Shown here in pieces: positions 8,623 through 17,554 of a stretch of 64,000 nt of DNA (position 1 is its first letter; the number at the start of each line of letters is the position of its first letter). The notes below the pieces were generated by a model. The model saw only the letters and a list, made by a program, of their open reading frames with translations, was not told the DNA's origin and ran no database searches. The translations under genes and the position numbers were made by a program. The stretch is from NCBI RefSeq assembly GCF_014189455.1, contig NZ_CP050297.1, forward strand, positions 62,001-126,000. Reading direction: 5' to 3'. Source of the stretch: Mesorhizobium huakuii. Lineage in GTDB: Bacteria > Pseudomonadota > Alphaproteobacteria > Rhizobiales > Rhizobiaceae.

Positions 8623-10242
8623 CCCGTCTTATGCACGACGTTGCGTCTGAGAGGTTGGCGGATGTAGCCTAAGCGATTGATTTGGCGTAGGATTCGGTTG
8701 TCTAAGCCAACCCTGCCACCGCCTCTCGCGAGCCACACCCGCCATGACCGATGATACGTTGCTGCCGCTCTCATTTCCAGCCGTTGGACGCAAGAAGATC
8801 ACAGCTGCGTTTGACGGCGGACGCATCACCTCGGATGGTGGCGTCATGCTTTTGGCAGCGGCCGAGCGACGCCTGCAACTGGCCGACAGGCTGGCCGCCG
8901 CGATCCACGATCCGCGCGATCCAGCGCGGGTGACGCACGCCATGGCCGACATTGTGCGCGCCCGCATCTTTGCGATCGCATGCGGCTACGAGGATGCCAA
9001 CGATCTCGACCGGCTGCGCACCGACCCGGCCTTCAAGCTCGCCTGCGGGCGGCTGCCCGACAGCGGGATTGATCTGTGCTCGCAGCCGACATGCTCGCGC
9101 CTCGAGAACCTGCCCGACCTGCGCACCGTCATCCGGCTCGGCTGGGTGCTGGTCGATCTGTGGCTGTCGAGCTATGCCGCGCCGCCCAAAAGCGTCACGC
9201 TCGACATCGACGACACGGTGGATGTCGTTCACGGCCATCAGCAGCTCTCGCTGTTCAACGCCCATTACGACGAGCGTTGCTTCCTGCCGATCCACATCTA
9301 CGACGCCGCGACAGGACGCCCGGTCGCCATGATCCTGCGTCCTGGCAGGACCCCGGCGGGCAAGGAGATCCGCGGCCATCTGCGCCGGCTTGTCCGGCGC
9401 ATCCGCGCCCGCTGGCCGACCACCCGCATTCTGATCCGCGGCGATGGCCACTATGGCCGGGCGCAAGTCATGGCATGGTGCGAGGACAATGCGGTCGACT
9501 ACCTCTTCGGATTGCCCGGCAACAAGGTTCTCCAGCGTCTCGTTGATGAAGCCGCCGACGATATCCGCACCCGCCGCGCGCTCGAGCAGAAGCCGGTGCT
9601 GCGCGGCTATGCCGAGACCCGATACAAGGCGAAATCCTGGAAGACGGAACGCCGCGCCTGCGCCCGCATCGAGGCAACCACCCTCGGCCTCGACATCCGC
9701 TTCGTCGTCACCAATCTCGACAAAGGCTCCGCCGAGCATGTCTACGATGTGATCTACTGCGCCCGCGGCCAGGCCGAAAACCTGATCAAGATGCACAAGA
9801 GCCAGCTCGCCTCCGACCGCACCAGCTGCCGCTCACCGATTGCCAACCAGGTCCGTCTCGTCCTGCACACCGCCGCATACTGGTTGATGCTCACCCTGCG
9901 CGAGGCGGTGCCCACGACCCATCATCTGTGCAACGCCGAGTTCGCTACACTGCGGCTCAGGCTTCTCAAGCTCGGCGCCCGCGTCACCGAAACCGTCTCG
10001 CGCATCCGTCTGGCCTTCGCCGCCGCCTGTCCCGAAGCAAGTCTGTTCCGAACGATCGCCATCACGCTGCAGCCCGCAGGGCCATGAGCGCCGGGGCATC
10101 AAAGCCCCGCCGAACCCGATACCTTGACCCTCCAGCGCGTTCCAAAGTCCAGTCTCAGCTGCGGTGAAAAAGACGCCTCACACCTTCATGACCGAACGCT
10201 AAGCGGCAAGGAACCAGGCCGCTCGTGAATAGGACGGGCTAG
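8619..10242 (+). mobile_element. IS1380-family insertion sequence
   Basis: The element is bounded by 19-bp imperfect inverted repeats: 8619-8637 and 10224-10242 match at 17 of 19 positions (outer bases CTAGCCCGTC). It carries one transposase gene. No target duplication was seen at the borders, so ends may have been rearranged since insertion. It separates the candidate promoter and gene stub from the YqcI-permease-aminomutase operon. Confidence 0.8.
8744..10087 (+). CDS. IS1380-family transposase
   Basis: The 447-residue protein is full length for IS1380 transposases. It opens with the typical N-terminus (TSDGGVMLLAAAERRL). Acidic catalytic candidates occur in LDIDDTVD and IRGDGHYG, and the C-terminal RGQAENLIK/HKSQLASDRT blocks are present. 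It moves the element by DDE chemistry. No frameshift is visible, so the copy may be active. It stands alone in its IS. Confidence 0.92.
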   Translation: MTDDTLLPLSFPAVGRKKITAAFDGGRITSDGGVMLLAAAERRLQLADRLAAAIHDPRDPARVTHAMADIVRARIFAIACGYEDANDLDRLRTDPAFKLACGRLPDSGIDLCSQPTCSRLENLPDLRTVIRLGWVLVDLWLSSYAAPPKSVTLDIDDTVDVVHGHQQLSLFNAHYDERCFLPIHIYDAATGRPVAMILRPGRTPAGKEIRGHLRRLVRRIRARWPTTRILIRGDGHYGRAQVMAWCEDNAVDYLFGLPGNKVLQRLVDEAADDIRTRRALEQKPVLRGYAETRYKAKSWKTERRACARIEATTLGLDIRFVVTNLDKGSAEHVYDVIYCARGQAENLIKMHKSQLASDRTSCRSPIANQVRLVLHTAAYWLMLTLREAVPTTHHLCNAEFATLRLRLLKLGARVTETVSRIRLAFAAACPEASLFRTIAITLQPAGP

Positions 10243-10449
10243 CAGGTGTTTTCAGGCCCCGGCTTTGATTTGTCGTTTTGCCGGATTGAGCCGCGCGGAG
10301 AGACACCGTGTGAGCGCAGCTCTCGGCGGGAGGCGGTGACGGCGATAGCACGGCTCGCGGGCAATCGGATACATGCACGCCGCATTGCACAAATCCGCCT
10401 GCGCAACGAACTCCAACAACGGATTACCAAAGCGAGTTGGGAGAAAGAC

Positions 10450-11196
10450 ATGCTGATCAATCAAGGAGAACTTGCCAACCTCACGGCTGAATTCTGGTGG
10501 GGCCACGCAGCGATTTCGCACGTTCTGTCGAAGTTCGAAGCCGAGACAGGAACCCGCCCTAAATTTCCCTGTATTTTCGGGCAGAATGCGGTCAAACGAG
10601 GCAATTTACGCTTCCTCCTCATTCCATACAAATTCGAGACTTCACAATATGACCTTAATGTGTTGGCTTCTGGACTACGCACCTACATCGCACACACTGA
10701 TATTCGCTCCATCGACCTCAACCACCATTGCCCACTACTTGTGCTTTTTGAGCCAATAACCACTCTTACAGCCACAGATCATTTCAAGAGGGTATTCATC
10801 GAAGCGATGCAGTTTTTACTGGATGAGGATCACGGAACTTGGCCTGCGCACGTATCCAAGGATCCTGCGCATCATACTTGGACGATGTGCTTTGACGGCT
10901 GTGAACTTTTCGTGAATGTAAGTCATCCAGGGCATGTTCTTCGTAAAAGTAGAAACCTAGGCCCCGGGCTGGCATTCGTTATAAATCCGCGCAAGATATT
11001 CGACATAGCTGCTCCCGCTGATCGGAAAGGCAGAGCCATAACAGCAACGATCAGGCGCAACATCGACATCTACGACGATGTTGCACACAGCCCGTTGCTG
11101 GGGTCTTACCTTCTCGGCGAAGCGCAGTGGCCGCAATACATGATCCCCGACAACAATGAGGAGGCCCCAATCGAGTGCCCTCTGCACTTCAAATGA
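10450..11196 (+). CDS. YqcI/YcgG-family protein, GntA-like (putative heme-dependent N-oxygenase)
   Basis: The 248-residue protein fits the YqcI/YcgG family (PF08892): FPCIFGQNAVKRGNLRF near the N-terminus, and the late block HPGHVLRKSRNLGPGLAFVI. Characterised members include GntA, a heme-dependent guanidine N-hydroxylase of guanitoxin synthesis, so an oxidation of a guanidino or amino nitrogen is plausible. ATG 10450 is chosen because GGGAG lies 7 bases upstream; the frame is open further up to 10246, but that part borders IS1380 and has no family match. It is first in a plus-strand set with a permease and an aminomutase. The substrate is unproven. Confidence 0.72.
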   Translation: MLINQGELANLTAEFWWGHAAISHVLSKFEAETGTRPKFPCIFGQNAVKRGNLRFLLIPYKFETSQYDLNVLASGLRTYIAHTDIRSIDLNHHCPLLVLFEPITTLTATDHFKRVFIEAMQFLLDEDHGTWPAHVSKDPAHHTWTMCFDGCELFVNVSHPGHVLRKSRNLGPGLAFVINPRKIFDIAAPADRKGRAITATIRRNIDIYDDVAHSPLLGSYLLGEAQWPQYMIPDNNEEAPIECPLHFK

Positions 11197-11316
11197 TTGG
11201 CAGTACACCAGCGGATTCGCCATTCGCCCCGCCTATATTTTGACCGTCATCTTTAGTGCTGAGTTATACTTGAAGATGTGCCGCGTCGTGTCTAGACGGC
11301 GAGCAGAACCAACAGC

Positions 11317-11466
11317 TTGAAAGTGAGAGTCCGGGGGCGATGCCCGTACGACATACTCGTGAATGAGATCACTCGTCTCAGTAGGTCGGCGATGCACGAT
11401 CTGTGTGACTACTACAGCGAGCTAGGTTACCTTTTCCGAGGGTATTATGAAAGATGTTATCGATAA
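11317..11466 (+). CDS. Possible small ORF overlapping the permease start
   Basis: A 49-codon frame from TTG 11317 reads protein-like (AMHDLCDYYSELGYLFRGYY) and ends 20 bases inside the permease gene. It could be a coupled small protein or a leader. There is no clear ribosome site and no recognised family, so chance is a real alternative. Confidence 0.22.
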   Translation: MKVRVRGRCPYDILVNEITRLSRSAMHDLCDYYSELGYLFRGYYERCYR

Positions 11467-12700
11467 CGAACTCACGGGACATTTGGGACTCGCCTCAGGG
11501 AGTTTGCTTATAGCTATAGTGATCCTTGGATCCGGCATTCTTGTTCTCCCAGGACTAGTGTTCGCAAAAATTGGCGCGGACGGCATCTACGCATGGTTTG
11601 CTTGCTCGCTGCTCTCTGCGCCGATCCTCGCCATGATGGTTATCTTAGGCAGTGCATATCCGAGTGCCGGCGGTGTTGCGTACTACGCTAAACTTGCTTT
11701 TGGCCAATACCTTGAACTGCTCGTGTCAATGCTCTTTCTTGGAGCAGTAATTTTGGGCTTGCCATCTATCGCGATTGTGGGTTCGGCCTACCTACAAAAG
11801 CTAACTTGGCCCGGTGTTGATGTTCATCTGATTGCGGCGCTACTTATTTTGCTTGCTGGCTTTTTCGCTCTGTTCGCCGGTGAGACCTTCCGCAGTGGCG
11901 TGAAGCTGGTGGGCGGTTGGTCCTTATCGCTTTTGGTAGGCGCTCTCTTTGTGCTAATCGTGCTGGCAATACGGGCCAACGGTGTCCGCTTCGGTCCACC
12001 CTCAGATTTCCCGTCGATTGCGAGCCAGATTCCGCTGATCTTCTTCTCCTTCACCGGTTGGGAGATCGCGTCCCATTTGGCCGCGGATTTTAGGAATCCT
12101 AAGAGGGATTTTGGCCGAGCAATGGTCTTTGCCTTTATTCTGATCTGCGCCGTCTACGTCGGCAGCGCGGCGCTCGTGCATATCGCTGATATTAAGTCGA
12201 ACTTCAATGTGCCAATATTCCAGGCTGCGGCGCAAATCGCACCTTCCGCTCCACATTGGCTGGTTCCCGTGCTTGGCGCATCGCTGGTCGCTGCCAATCT
12301 CTTCGGGTCAGTTGTGGCCGTCTCACGGCTGGTATTCTACCTCTCCAGACGACACTTCCTTCCCGCCAGTCTCGGTTGCTTGCACCATGGTGCCCCTCGC
12401 AACAGTGTCTATTGCGTGGCTGCAGCCCTGATCATAGTCGTCGCCTGTGACCAGATTGGGCTGCTCAATATCGAATTAATGTTCAGCTTGGCCGGAATGA
12501 ACTTTCTTGCCATTTACGTCGTTTCGGCGGTTGCACTGGTCCGACTCAGGCAAGGATTGGTTTCGAGGCTACTCGCTGCTGTGATTGTCATTCCCGCTGT
12601 GCTGATCATACTCGGCGCCGGAGTCTCTCTCCCTTATATTGCATCTATCGCCCTCATTGCCATTTTTTTGAACCGCAACAATCGAGCGGAACTAACATGA
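11447..12700 (+). CDS. APC-superfamily amino-acid permease
   Basis: The 417-residue protein has about twelve hydrophobic segments and the family signature near the N-terminus, GSGILVLPGLVFAKIG (residues about 28-43), where APC transporters bind the substrate backbone. Later blocks such as FFSFTGWEIASHL are also typical. It sits in the inner membrane and moves amino acids or derivatives. It overlaps the next gene by ATGA (12697-12700), so the two are translationally coupled. It may import the precursor or export the product of the linked N-oxygenase and aminomutase; direction cannot be read from sequence. Confidence 0.85.
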   Translation: MKDVIDNELTGHLGLASGSLLIAIVILGSGILVLPGLVFAKIGADGIYAWFACSLLSAPILAMMVILGSAYPSAGGVAYYAKLAFGQYLELLVSMLFLGAVILGLPSIAIVGSAYLQKLTWPGVDVHLIAALLILLAGFFALFAGETFRSGVKLVGGWSLSLLVGALFVLIVLAIRANGVRFGPPSDFPSIASQIPLIFFSFTGWEIASHLAADFRNPKRDFGRAMVFAFILICAVYVGSAALVHIADIKSNFNVPIFQAAAQIAPSAPHWLVPVLGASLVAANLFGSVVAVSRLVFYLSRRHFLPASLGCLHHGAPRNSVYCVAAALIIVVACDQIGLLNIELMFSLAGMNFLAIYVVSAVALVRLRQGLVSRLLAAVIVIPAVLIILGAGVSLPYIASIALIAIFLNRNNRAELT

Positions 12701-13785
12701 ACCAGTCCACTATCAATGAGGCGTTCAAGACCATCTCGATCAAGCAGGGACTGCTGCCCGTGAAGGTCACGCCATTCTATGAAATGAAAATCAGGGAAGA
12801 AGTTGAGGCGCTAGGCAATCATCTGGGGCCGCTTCATCGAGCGTCCTTTCCAACGCAGGACAAAATCTCATTGAGGGCTCCCAATGAGGTGAACGACTTC
12901 GTCGATGACCGATCAAATGCGCTCGGCGATACGAACAAAACGTCCATGATCAGAAAATACGCCGACCGCATCCTGTTCCTACCCACCTCGAAGTGTTTCG
13001 GGCATTGCCAGTATTGTTTCCGAACAGACGTGCTTACAGAGAACAATGCCGTTGACCCGCGAAATGGACAGAATGCAGATCTGCGGCAGCTGCTCGAATA
13101 TCTACGCACCCACCCAGAGGTCACGGAGGTGATCCTCTCAGGCGGAGATCCGTTGATCCTGCCAACATCCCGGCTTAAGGTAATCATGGAGGGGATTCGC
13201 TCGGTTCCATCGGTAAAGTCAATCCGTATTCATACGAGAGCTATTGTGTATCAACCGGATGCTTTCACACCAGAGAAAATTGAAATCTTTGCGACGCACA
13301 ATATCCGCGTTGTGTTTCACATTGTGCATCCGTATGAAATCTGCACAGATGTATCTGAAAAGATCGAAGATCTTCGACGGCGTAGAATCAGGCTCTACAA
13401 TCAATTTCCGTTGTTGCGCAACACAAATGATCATCATGTAGTTCTCAGTCGGCTCCTGGAGAGGCTTGACGAGATTGGCGTACGCAACCTCTCAATCTTC
13501 ATCCCAGATCCCATCAACTTCTCTGCAGCATTCCGCGTGCGTTTGGGTCGCGTCTGGCAGATCGCTGATCATCTTAACTTCATTTCACCATCATGGATCA
13601 ATTCGACACGATTTGTGTTCGACTCCAAAGGTGGAAAAATGAGGCGCGAAAACTATGTTGCGACGAATAGCAGCAATGATGTCGCCATCTTCGTCCGCGA
13701 CGGCAAGCCCATTTCCTTTCCCGATTTTCCGGAGCATCTTGATGTCCCAGGCAAGATCGAATTCATGCTGTGGAAACAACAGTGA
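12697..13785 (+). CDS. Lysine-2,3-aminomutase-like radical SAM enzyme
   Basis: The 362-residue protein has the radical SAM cluster motif C100-x3-C104-x2-C107 (KCFGHCQYCFR), the SAM-binding ILSGGDPL block, and a C-terminal FVFDSKGGKMRR in which K314 takes the place of the PLP-binding lysine of the KamA family. Such enzymes shift an alpha-amino group to the beta carbon of lysine, glutamate or arginine; EpmB and the arginine aminomutase of blasticidin synthesis are relatives. Length is between EpmB (about 340) and KamA (about 415). Coupled by ATGA to the permease. A beta-amino acid precursor for a specialised metabolite is the most sensible role in this context. Confidence 0.82.
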   Translation: MNQSTINEAFKTISIKQGLLPVKVTPFYEMKIREEVEALGNHLGPLHRASFPTQDKISLRAPNEVNDFVDDRSNALGDTNKTSMIRKYADRILFLPTSKCFGHCQYCFRTDVLTENNAVDPRNGQNADLRQLLEYLRTHPEVTEVILSGGDPLILPTSRLKVIMEGIRSVPSVKSIRIHTRAIVYQPDAFTPEKIEIFATHNIRVVFHIVHPYEICTDVSEKIEDLRRRRIRLYNQFPLLRNTNDHHVVLSRLLERLDEIGVRNLSIFIPDPINFSAAFRVRLGRVWQIADHLNFISPSWINSTRFVFDSKGGKMRRENYVATNSSNDVAIFVRDGKPISFPDFPEHLDVPGKIEFMLWKQQ

Positions 13786-13901
13786 TTGTAGGGCTGAAGG
13801 GTGCGACATGGCCGGCTGCCGCTTTGGTAGACGCTGAGACGAAGGTGTTTGACGGAGCTGGAGTATGGGAGCGCGAAGAGAGAAAGTCGTCCGCGCGCTA
13901 A
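13770..13901 (+). CDS. Possible 43-codon ORF overlapping the aminomutase end
   Basis: A GTG-started frame overlaps the last 16 bases of the aminomutase gene and reads VETTVIVGLKGATWPAAAL before stopping at 13901. It resembles the start of a protein and could be the 5' stub of the next operon gene. No family was recognised, and no second half follows. Confidence 0.22.
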   Translation: METTVIVGLKGATWPAAALVDAETKVFDGAGVWEREERKSSAR

Positions 13902-14154
13902 GCTCAAGTCATGCTAAATGAAAAAATTTATCCGGGTTAACGTGGGAGTGTACGCGAACGGATATAGCATCTTAACGCGATCGGAAATGTAAAAGCTTTC
14001 GCAGAAAACTTTTGCAAAAATGTGAAATTGTTACGACAGTTTACCGCATTGTTTCTTGATGTGCGAATTCCTGCAGGTGACATTTGCGTTCACGATGAAC
14101 TCGACGTTCGCCCATATCCACGCCGTTGGTGGGGTGAGTTGCTTTCGCAGAGGA
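13902..14154. other. AT-rich gene-free stretch
   Basis: This downstream flank of the right biosynthetic arm is visibly AT-richer than its surroundings. I see no gene, terminator or repeat in it. Confidence 0.35.
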
Positions 14155-14625
14155 TCAAACCAGCGGCCTGATGTCTTGTTGCGGCGTCGAACCGACATTG
14201 AAGAAGTTTTTGGCCCTTGTGAACTGGTCTGTGGAGTTCTTATTCACCAGCTCCTGGAAGCTTTCGTAATCGGGGCCACCTTTGCGGATCCGACGGGTCT
14301 GAACGAGATTGGTGACCTCGGTGTAGTCCATGTCGAGGTTGACGTAGTGCGTCGATGAGCAAGAGGAGTTCAGCTCGAGGAAGTGCTCTTTGAACCGATC
14401 TGCCGCAGAACGATTGCTCCGTAGTCGTAATATCCGCCTGCCCCATTATCGAGAAGGTAGCTTTGGTAGGTGCACGTCAGCGCTTTGTATCGCTGCGCCT
14501 GGCCGCCTGCACGGTAAGTGAGGTTGCCAGTTTCCGTAAGGAAGGACTGGAAATCGAGCAGCAACGAGGCCCCATCGGTAATGATCGCCTTGCAAAGGAA
14601 CGAAAGAAAAGTTCCTGAAACAGCT
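14155..14625 (-). pseudogene. Decayed partial copy of the unknown gene at 27817-28692
   Basis: Read on the minus strand, this segment matches the C-terminal 45 percent of the protein encoded at 27817-28692: the block ALTCTYQSYLLDNGAGGYYD is identical, preceded by DFQSFLTETGNLTY and followed in another frame by VQTRRIRKGGPDYESF. One base is lost in the codon after RQI compared with the intact gene, giving an early stop. The similarity continues past the stop codon into downstream DNA, so a whole segment was duplicated rather than a coding fragment acquired separately. The 5' part is missing and the copy ends close to the Tn3-type resolvase region. Confidence 0.8.
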
Positions 14626-14682
14626 TGGCCTCACGACACGAAAGTGCTGGATCTGTCCGACATTTGAGAACGTAGCACGAAC

Positions 14683-15255
14683 TCAGGATTTGGACTGGGA
14701 TTTGGTTTCGGCTTTGAGGGCTGCATAGAGCGCGGTTTTCCCGACTTTCACACGAGCGGCTGCTTCACGGACGTTCAATCCGCCTGCCATGTGCTGGCGA
14801 GCCTTCTCCAGTTTTTCCGGGGTGACGGCAGGTTGCCGACCGCCGCGCCGGCCGCGATCCCCGGCTGCCTTCAATCCGGCCCTGGTACGTTCTCTGATCA
14901 GATCTCGCTCGAACTGAGCCAAGGCTCCGAACAGATGGAAGACCAGTCTTCCGCCCGGCGTCGTCGTATCGATATTCTCGGTCATGGACCGGAAGCCGAC
15001 TCCCTTCGCGTCCAGGTCGGTGATGATTTCGATCAGGTGCTTCATCGAGCGACCCAACCGGTCGAGTTTCCAGACCGTGATTGTGTCGCCCTCACGCGCA
15101 TAGCTGAGAGCTTGGGCGAGTCCAGGCCGATCCGTCCTGACGCCGGAAGCGTGGTCCTCGAAGATCTTTTCGCATCCAGCCTTGCGTAGGGCATCGAGCT
15201 GCAAGGCGGTATCCTGTTCGCCTGTCGAAACCCTCACATAGCCGATCGCTGCCAT
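14683..15255 (-). CDS. tnpR: Tn3-type serine resolvase
   Basis: The 190-residue protein starts MAAIGYVRVSTGEQDTALQL, with the catalytic serine in YVRVST. It has the LDRLGRSMKHLIEII block and a C-terminal helix-turn-helix region (NVREAAARVKVGKTALYAAL). A longer frame begins upstream at 15393, but ATG 15255 gives the family's normal start. It resolves cointegrates at a res site. It is transcribed away from the tnpA fragment; the 167 bases between them are the expected place for res and the shared promoters. Confidence 0.9.
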   Translation of the reverse strand: MAAIGYVRVSTGEQDTALQLDALRKAGCEKIFEDHASGVRTDRPGLAQALSYAREGDTITVWKLDRLGRSMKHLIEIITDLDAKGVGFRSMTENIDTTTPGGRLVFHLFGALAQFERDLIRERTRAGLKAAGDRGRRGGRQPAVTPEKLEKARQHMAGGLNVREAAARVKVGKTALYAALKAETKSQSKS

Positions 15256-15422
15256 TCTGGTCTCATTGTCCGCTTTCCCGTTCATTCCGGACTCTGTCCG
15301 ATTTGCCATCATAGAGCAAGGTGTGCGGACAAATTCTGGGGATACCGTATAAGGAACGTTTCCCGGACAGGCCAATCGCGCTTCGATCCTCACCTTCTTG
15401 TTGAACGAGTGGAGTAGGGGGA

Positions 15423-17107
15423 ATGGCGCGACGAACCCTTTTAAGCGAGATGTGGTGGCAGCAAGCGATCAACATGCCGGATGACGAACGGGAGATCGTC
15501 AAGCACTACACGCTGGACCAGGCGGACCTCGATCTCATCCTTCGTCAAAATCGTGCGCCTAACCGGTTGGGGCGGGCCTGCGTCCTGGCCGCACTTCGCT
15601 ATCCTGGTCGCGCCCTTGCGGACAATGAGATTCCTCCACAAGGGATGCTGCGATATCTGGCCCGGCAAATCGGCGTCGATCATCGAGACATTCATGAATA
15701 TTTCGAGCGACCACAAACGCGGCGAGAGCACCTGGCCATGCTCCTCGATCGGCTGAAGGCGAGACCGTTTTCGCCAGCTGATGTTCGGGCGCTGACCGGT
15801 TGGCTGACCCCGGCCGCCCAGACCATGCGTCGCGCCGATGCTCTGGCCGAGATGGTGTTCGAGGAACTGCGCCGCCGGCATATCCTTCTGCCGACGCGCG
15901 CTGCTTTGGAAACCATCCTTCATGTGGCGATCCGGCGCGGCGTCCGGATCGCTCATCGGGCACTCTCAAATGGCCTGTCGCAACACCAGAAAGCCGACCT
16001 CGGCGCCCTTCTGGATATGCGCGAGGGCACGGCCGTGACCACTCTCGCATGGTTGCGGGCGCCATCATTATCGCCGAACGCTGTCAATCTCGACAGAATA
16101 GCCGAGCGGGTCAAACTGCTACGGTCTCTCGCCTTGCCGGCGGAGTTGGCCGACCGGATTCCGGTAAAGCTTTTCGATGAGCTTTCCGCGGAAGGAAGCA
16201 GGATGAGCGCCCAGCATCTTCGCGATCTCAATCCCGAGCGGCGCCACGCCGTGCTGGCCGCGACCGCGCTGCACCTATCCCGCAACCTGACCGATTGCGC
16301 CATGGATATGTTCAAGAAGCTGATCGGTGCTTTGACGCGGCGCGCCGACAATCAGGCGGCACAAAGGGTCACGCGCTCCGTTCGTGAACTCCAGAAGCCC
16401 CTGAAGGAAGTGTCGCGGGTCTGCCATGTCATTATCAATGCCAACGACAATGGCGAAGACGTAAGTTCGGCGATCGACCGCACCGTGCAATGGCGCGAAT
16501 TCATCAGTAGCGTGCAGGCGATCGATACGTTGATCGCCCCTGATGTTGTCGACGGCAAGACTGATCTGCTCTCCCGTTACCCCACAATCCGAAAGATGGC
16601 GCCGGAATTCCTTTCGACCTTCGTGTTCCGCGGCCACGCCGTGGCAGCCAATCTCTTGCGAGCCCTGGCGACGATCACTGATCTCTACCGGTCGGGCAAG
16701 CGGAACGTCCCGGCCAGAGCGCCCATCTCCTTCGCGCCGAAAGGATGGCTACCGATTGTTCTGGAAGATGGCAGGATCAACCGCAAAGCTTATGAATTCT
16801 GCGTCTTCAGCGAATTGAAGCGCCGGCTCGATGCTGGCGATATCTGGGTCGAGGGATCGAAGCGCTTCCAGTCATTCGAAAGCTTTCTCATTCCAACGCC
16901 AACGTTCGAGCTGATGCGCGAGGAAGGGCCATTGCCGGTCGCGGTCGATACCGATGTCGAAACCTACCTCCAGAACCAGCGGACGATCCTGAATAGAGGA
17001 CTCTCCGACCTCGCGCAGCTGGCAGAGGCCGGAGAACTCGACGATGTCGAGTTGACCGAAATCGGCTTCAACGTCACCCCGCACAAGGCTGCATTCCCCG
17101 ACATGAC
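15423..17107 (+). pseudogene. tnpA: Tn3-family transposase, C-terminal catalytic part missing
   Basis: About 560 residues match the N-terminal half of Tn3-type transposases (DUF4158-like opening, FSPADVRALTGWLTPAA, later SRYPTIRKMAPEFL). Full-length proteins run to about 990 residues, and the DDE catalytic region is absent. The match stops near 17107 where the sequence passes directly into the middle of an ssuD gene, so the transposase cannot be active. Start at ATG 15423 follows GGAGTAGGGGG. No matching terminal inverted repeat was found to the right, as expected for a deletion that removed the element end. Confidence 0.88.
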
Positions 17108-17554
17108 GAGGCCTGGGCCGACGCCGACCGGCTGATCAGTCGCCTGGACGACAAGACGATTGCCGAGGCCCAGAAGGTTTTCGCGCGCATGGATTCGGTC
17201 GGCCAGTCGCGCATGAGCCGGTTGCATGGCGGCAGCCGCGACAAGCTCGAAATCAGCCCGAACCTGTGGGCCGGCGTCGGCCTGGTGCGCGGCGGCGCCG
17301 GCACCGCATTGGTCGGCGATGCGGCCACCGTGGCGGAACGGATCGACGAATACCGGCGCATCGGCATCGATACGTTCATCCTGTCCGGCTATCCGCATCT
17401 GGAGGAAGCCTATCGCTTCGGCGAACTGGTGCTGCCGCTGTTGCCGCTCGATCATGAAATCTCGACGCGGCCGACGACTGTGAACATGGGACCGTTCGGC
17501 GAGACCGTGGCCGGCGATCATCGCCCGTCGGCGCTGCGTGCGAGCCAATCTTGA
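17108..17554 (+). pseudogene. ssuD: 3' fragment of alkanesulfonate monooxygenase ssuD
   Basis: From [15 protein letters not shown] onward the frame matches the C-terminal 145 or so residues of the FMNH2-dependent alkanesulfonate monooxygenase SsuD, including [20 protein letters not shown] and [18 protein letters not shown]. SsuD releases sulfite from alkanesulfonates during sulfur starvation. The first two thirds, with most of the flavin pocket, are gone because the truncated tnpA abuts it. No start codon belongs to it. The stop overlaps the TTG start of the next gene, showing the original operon order. Confidence 0.88.

Noticed and set aside
8771..9796. 341-codon minus-strand frame inside IS1380
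   Set aside because: Antisense to a full-length transposase with all family blocks.
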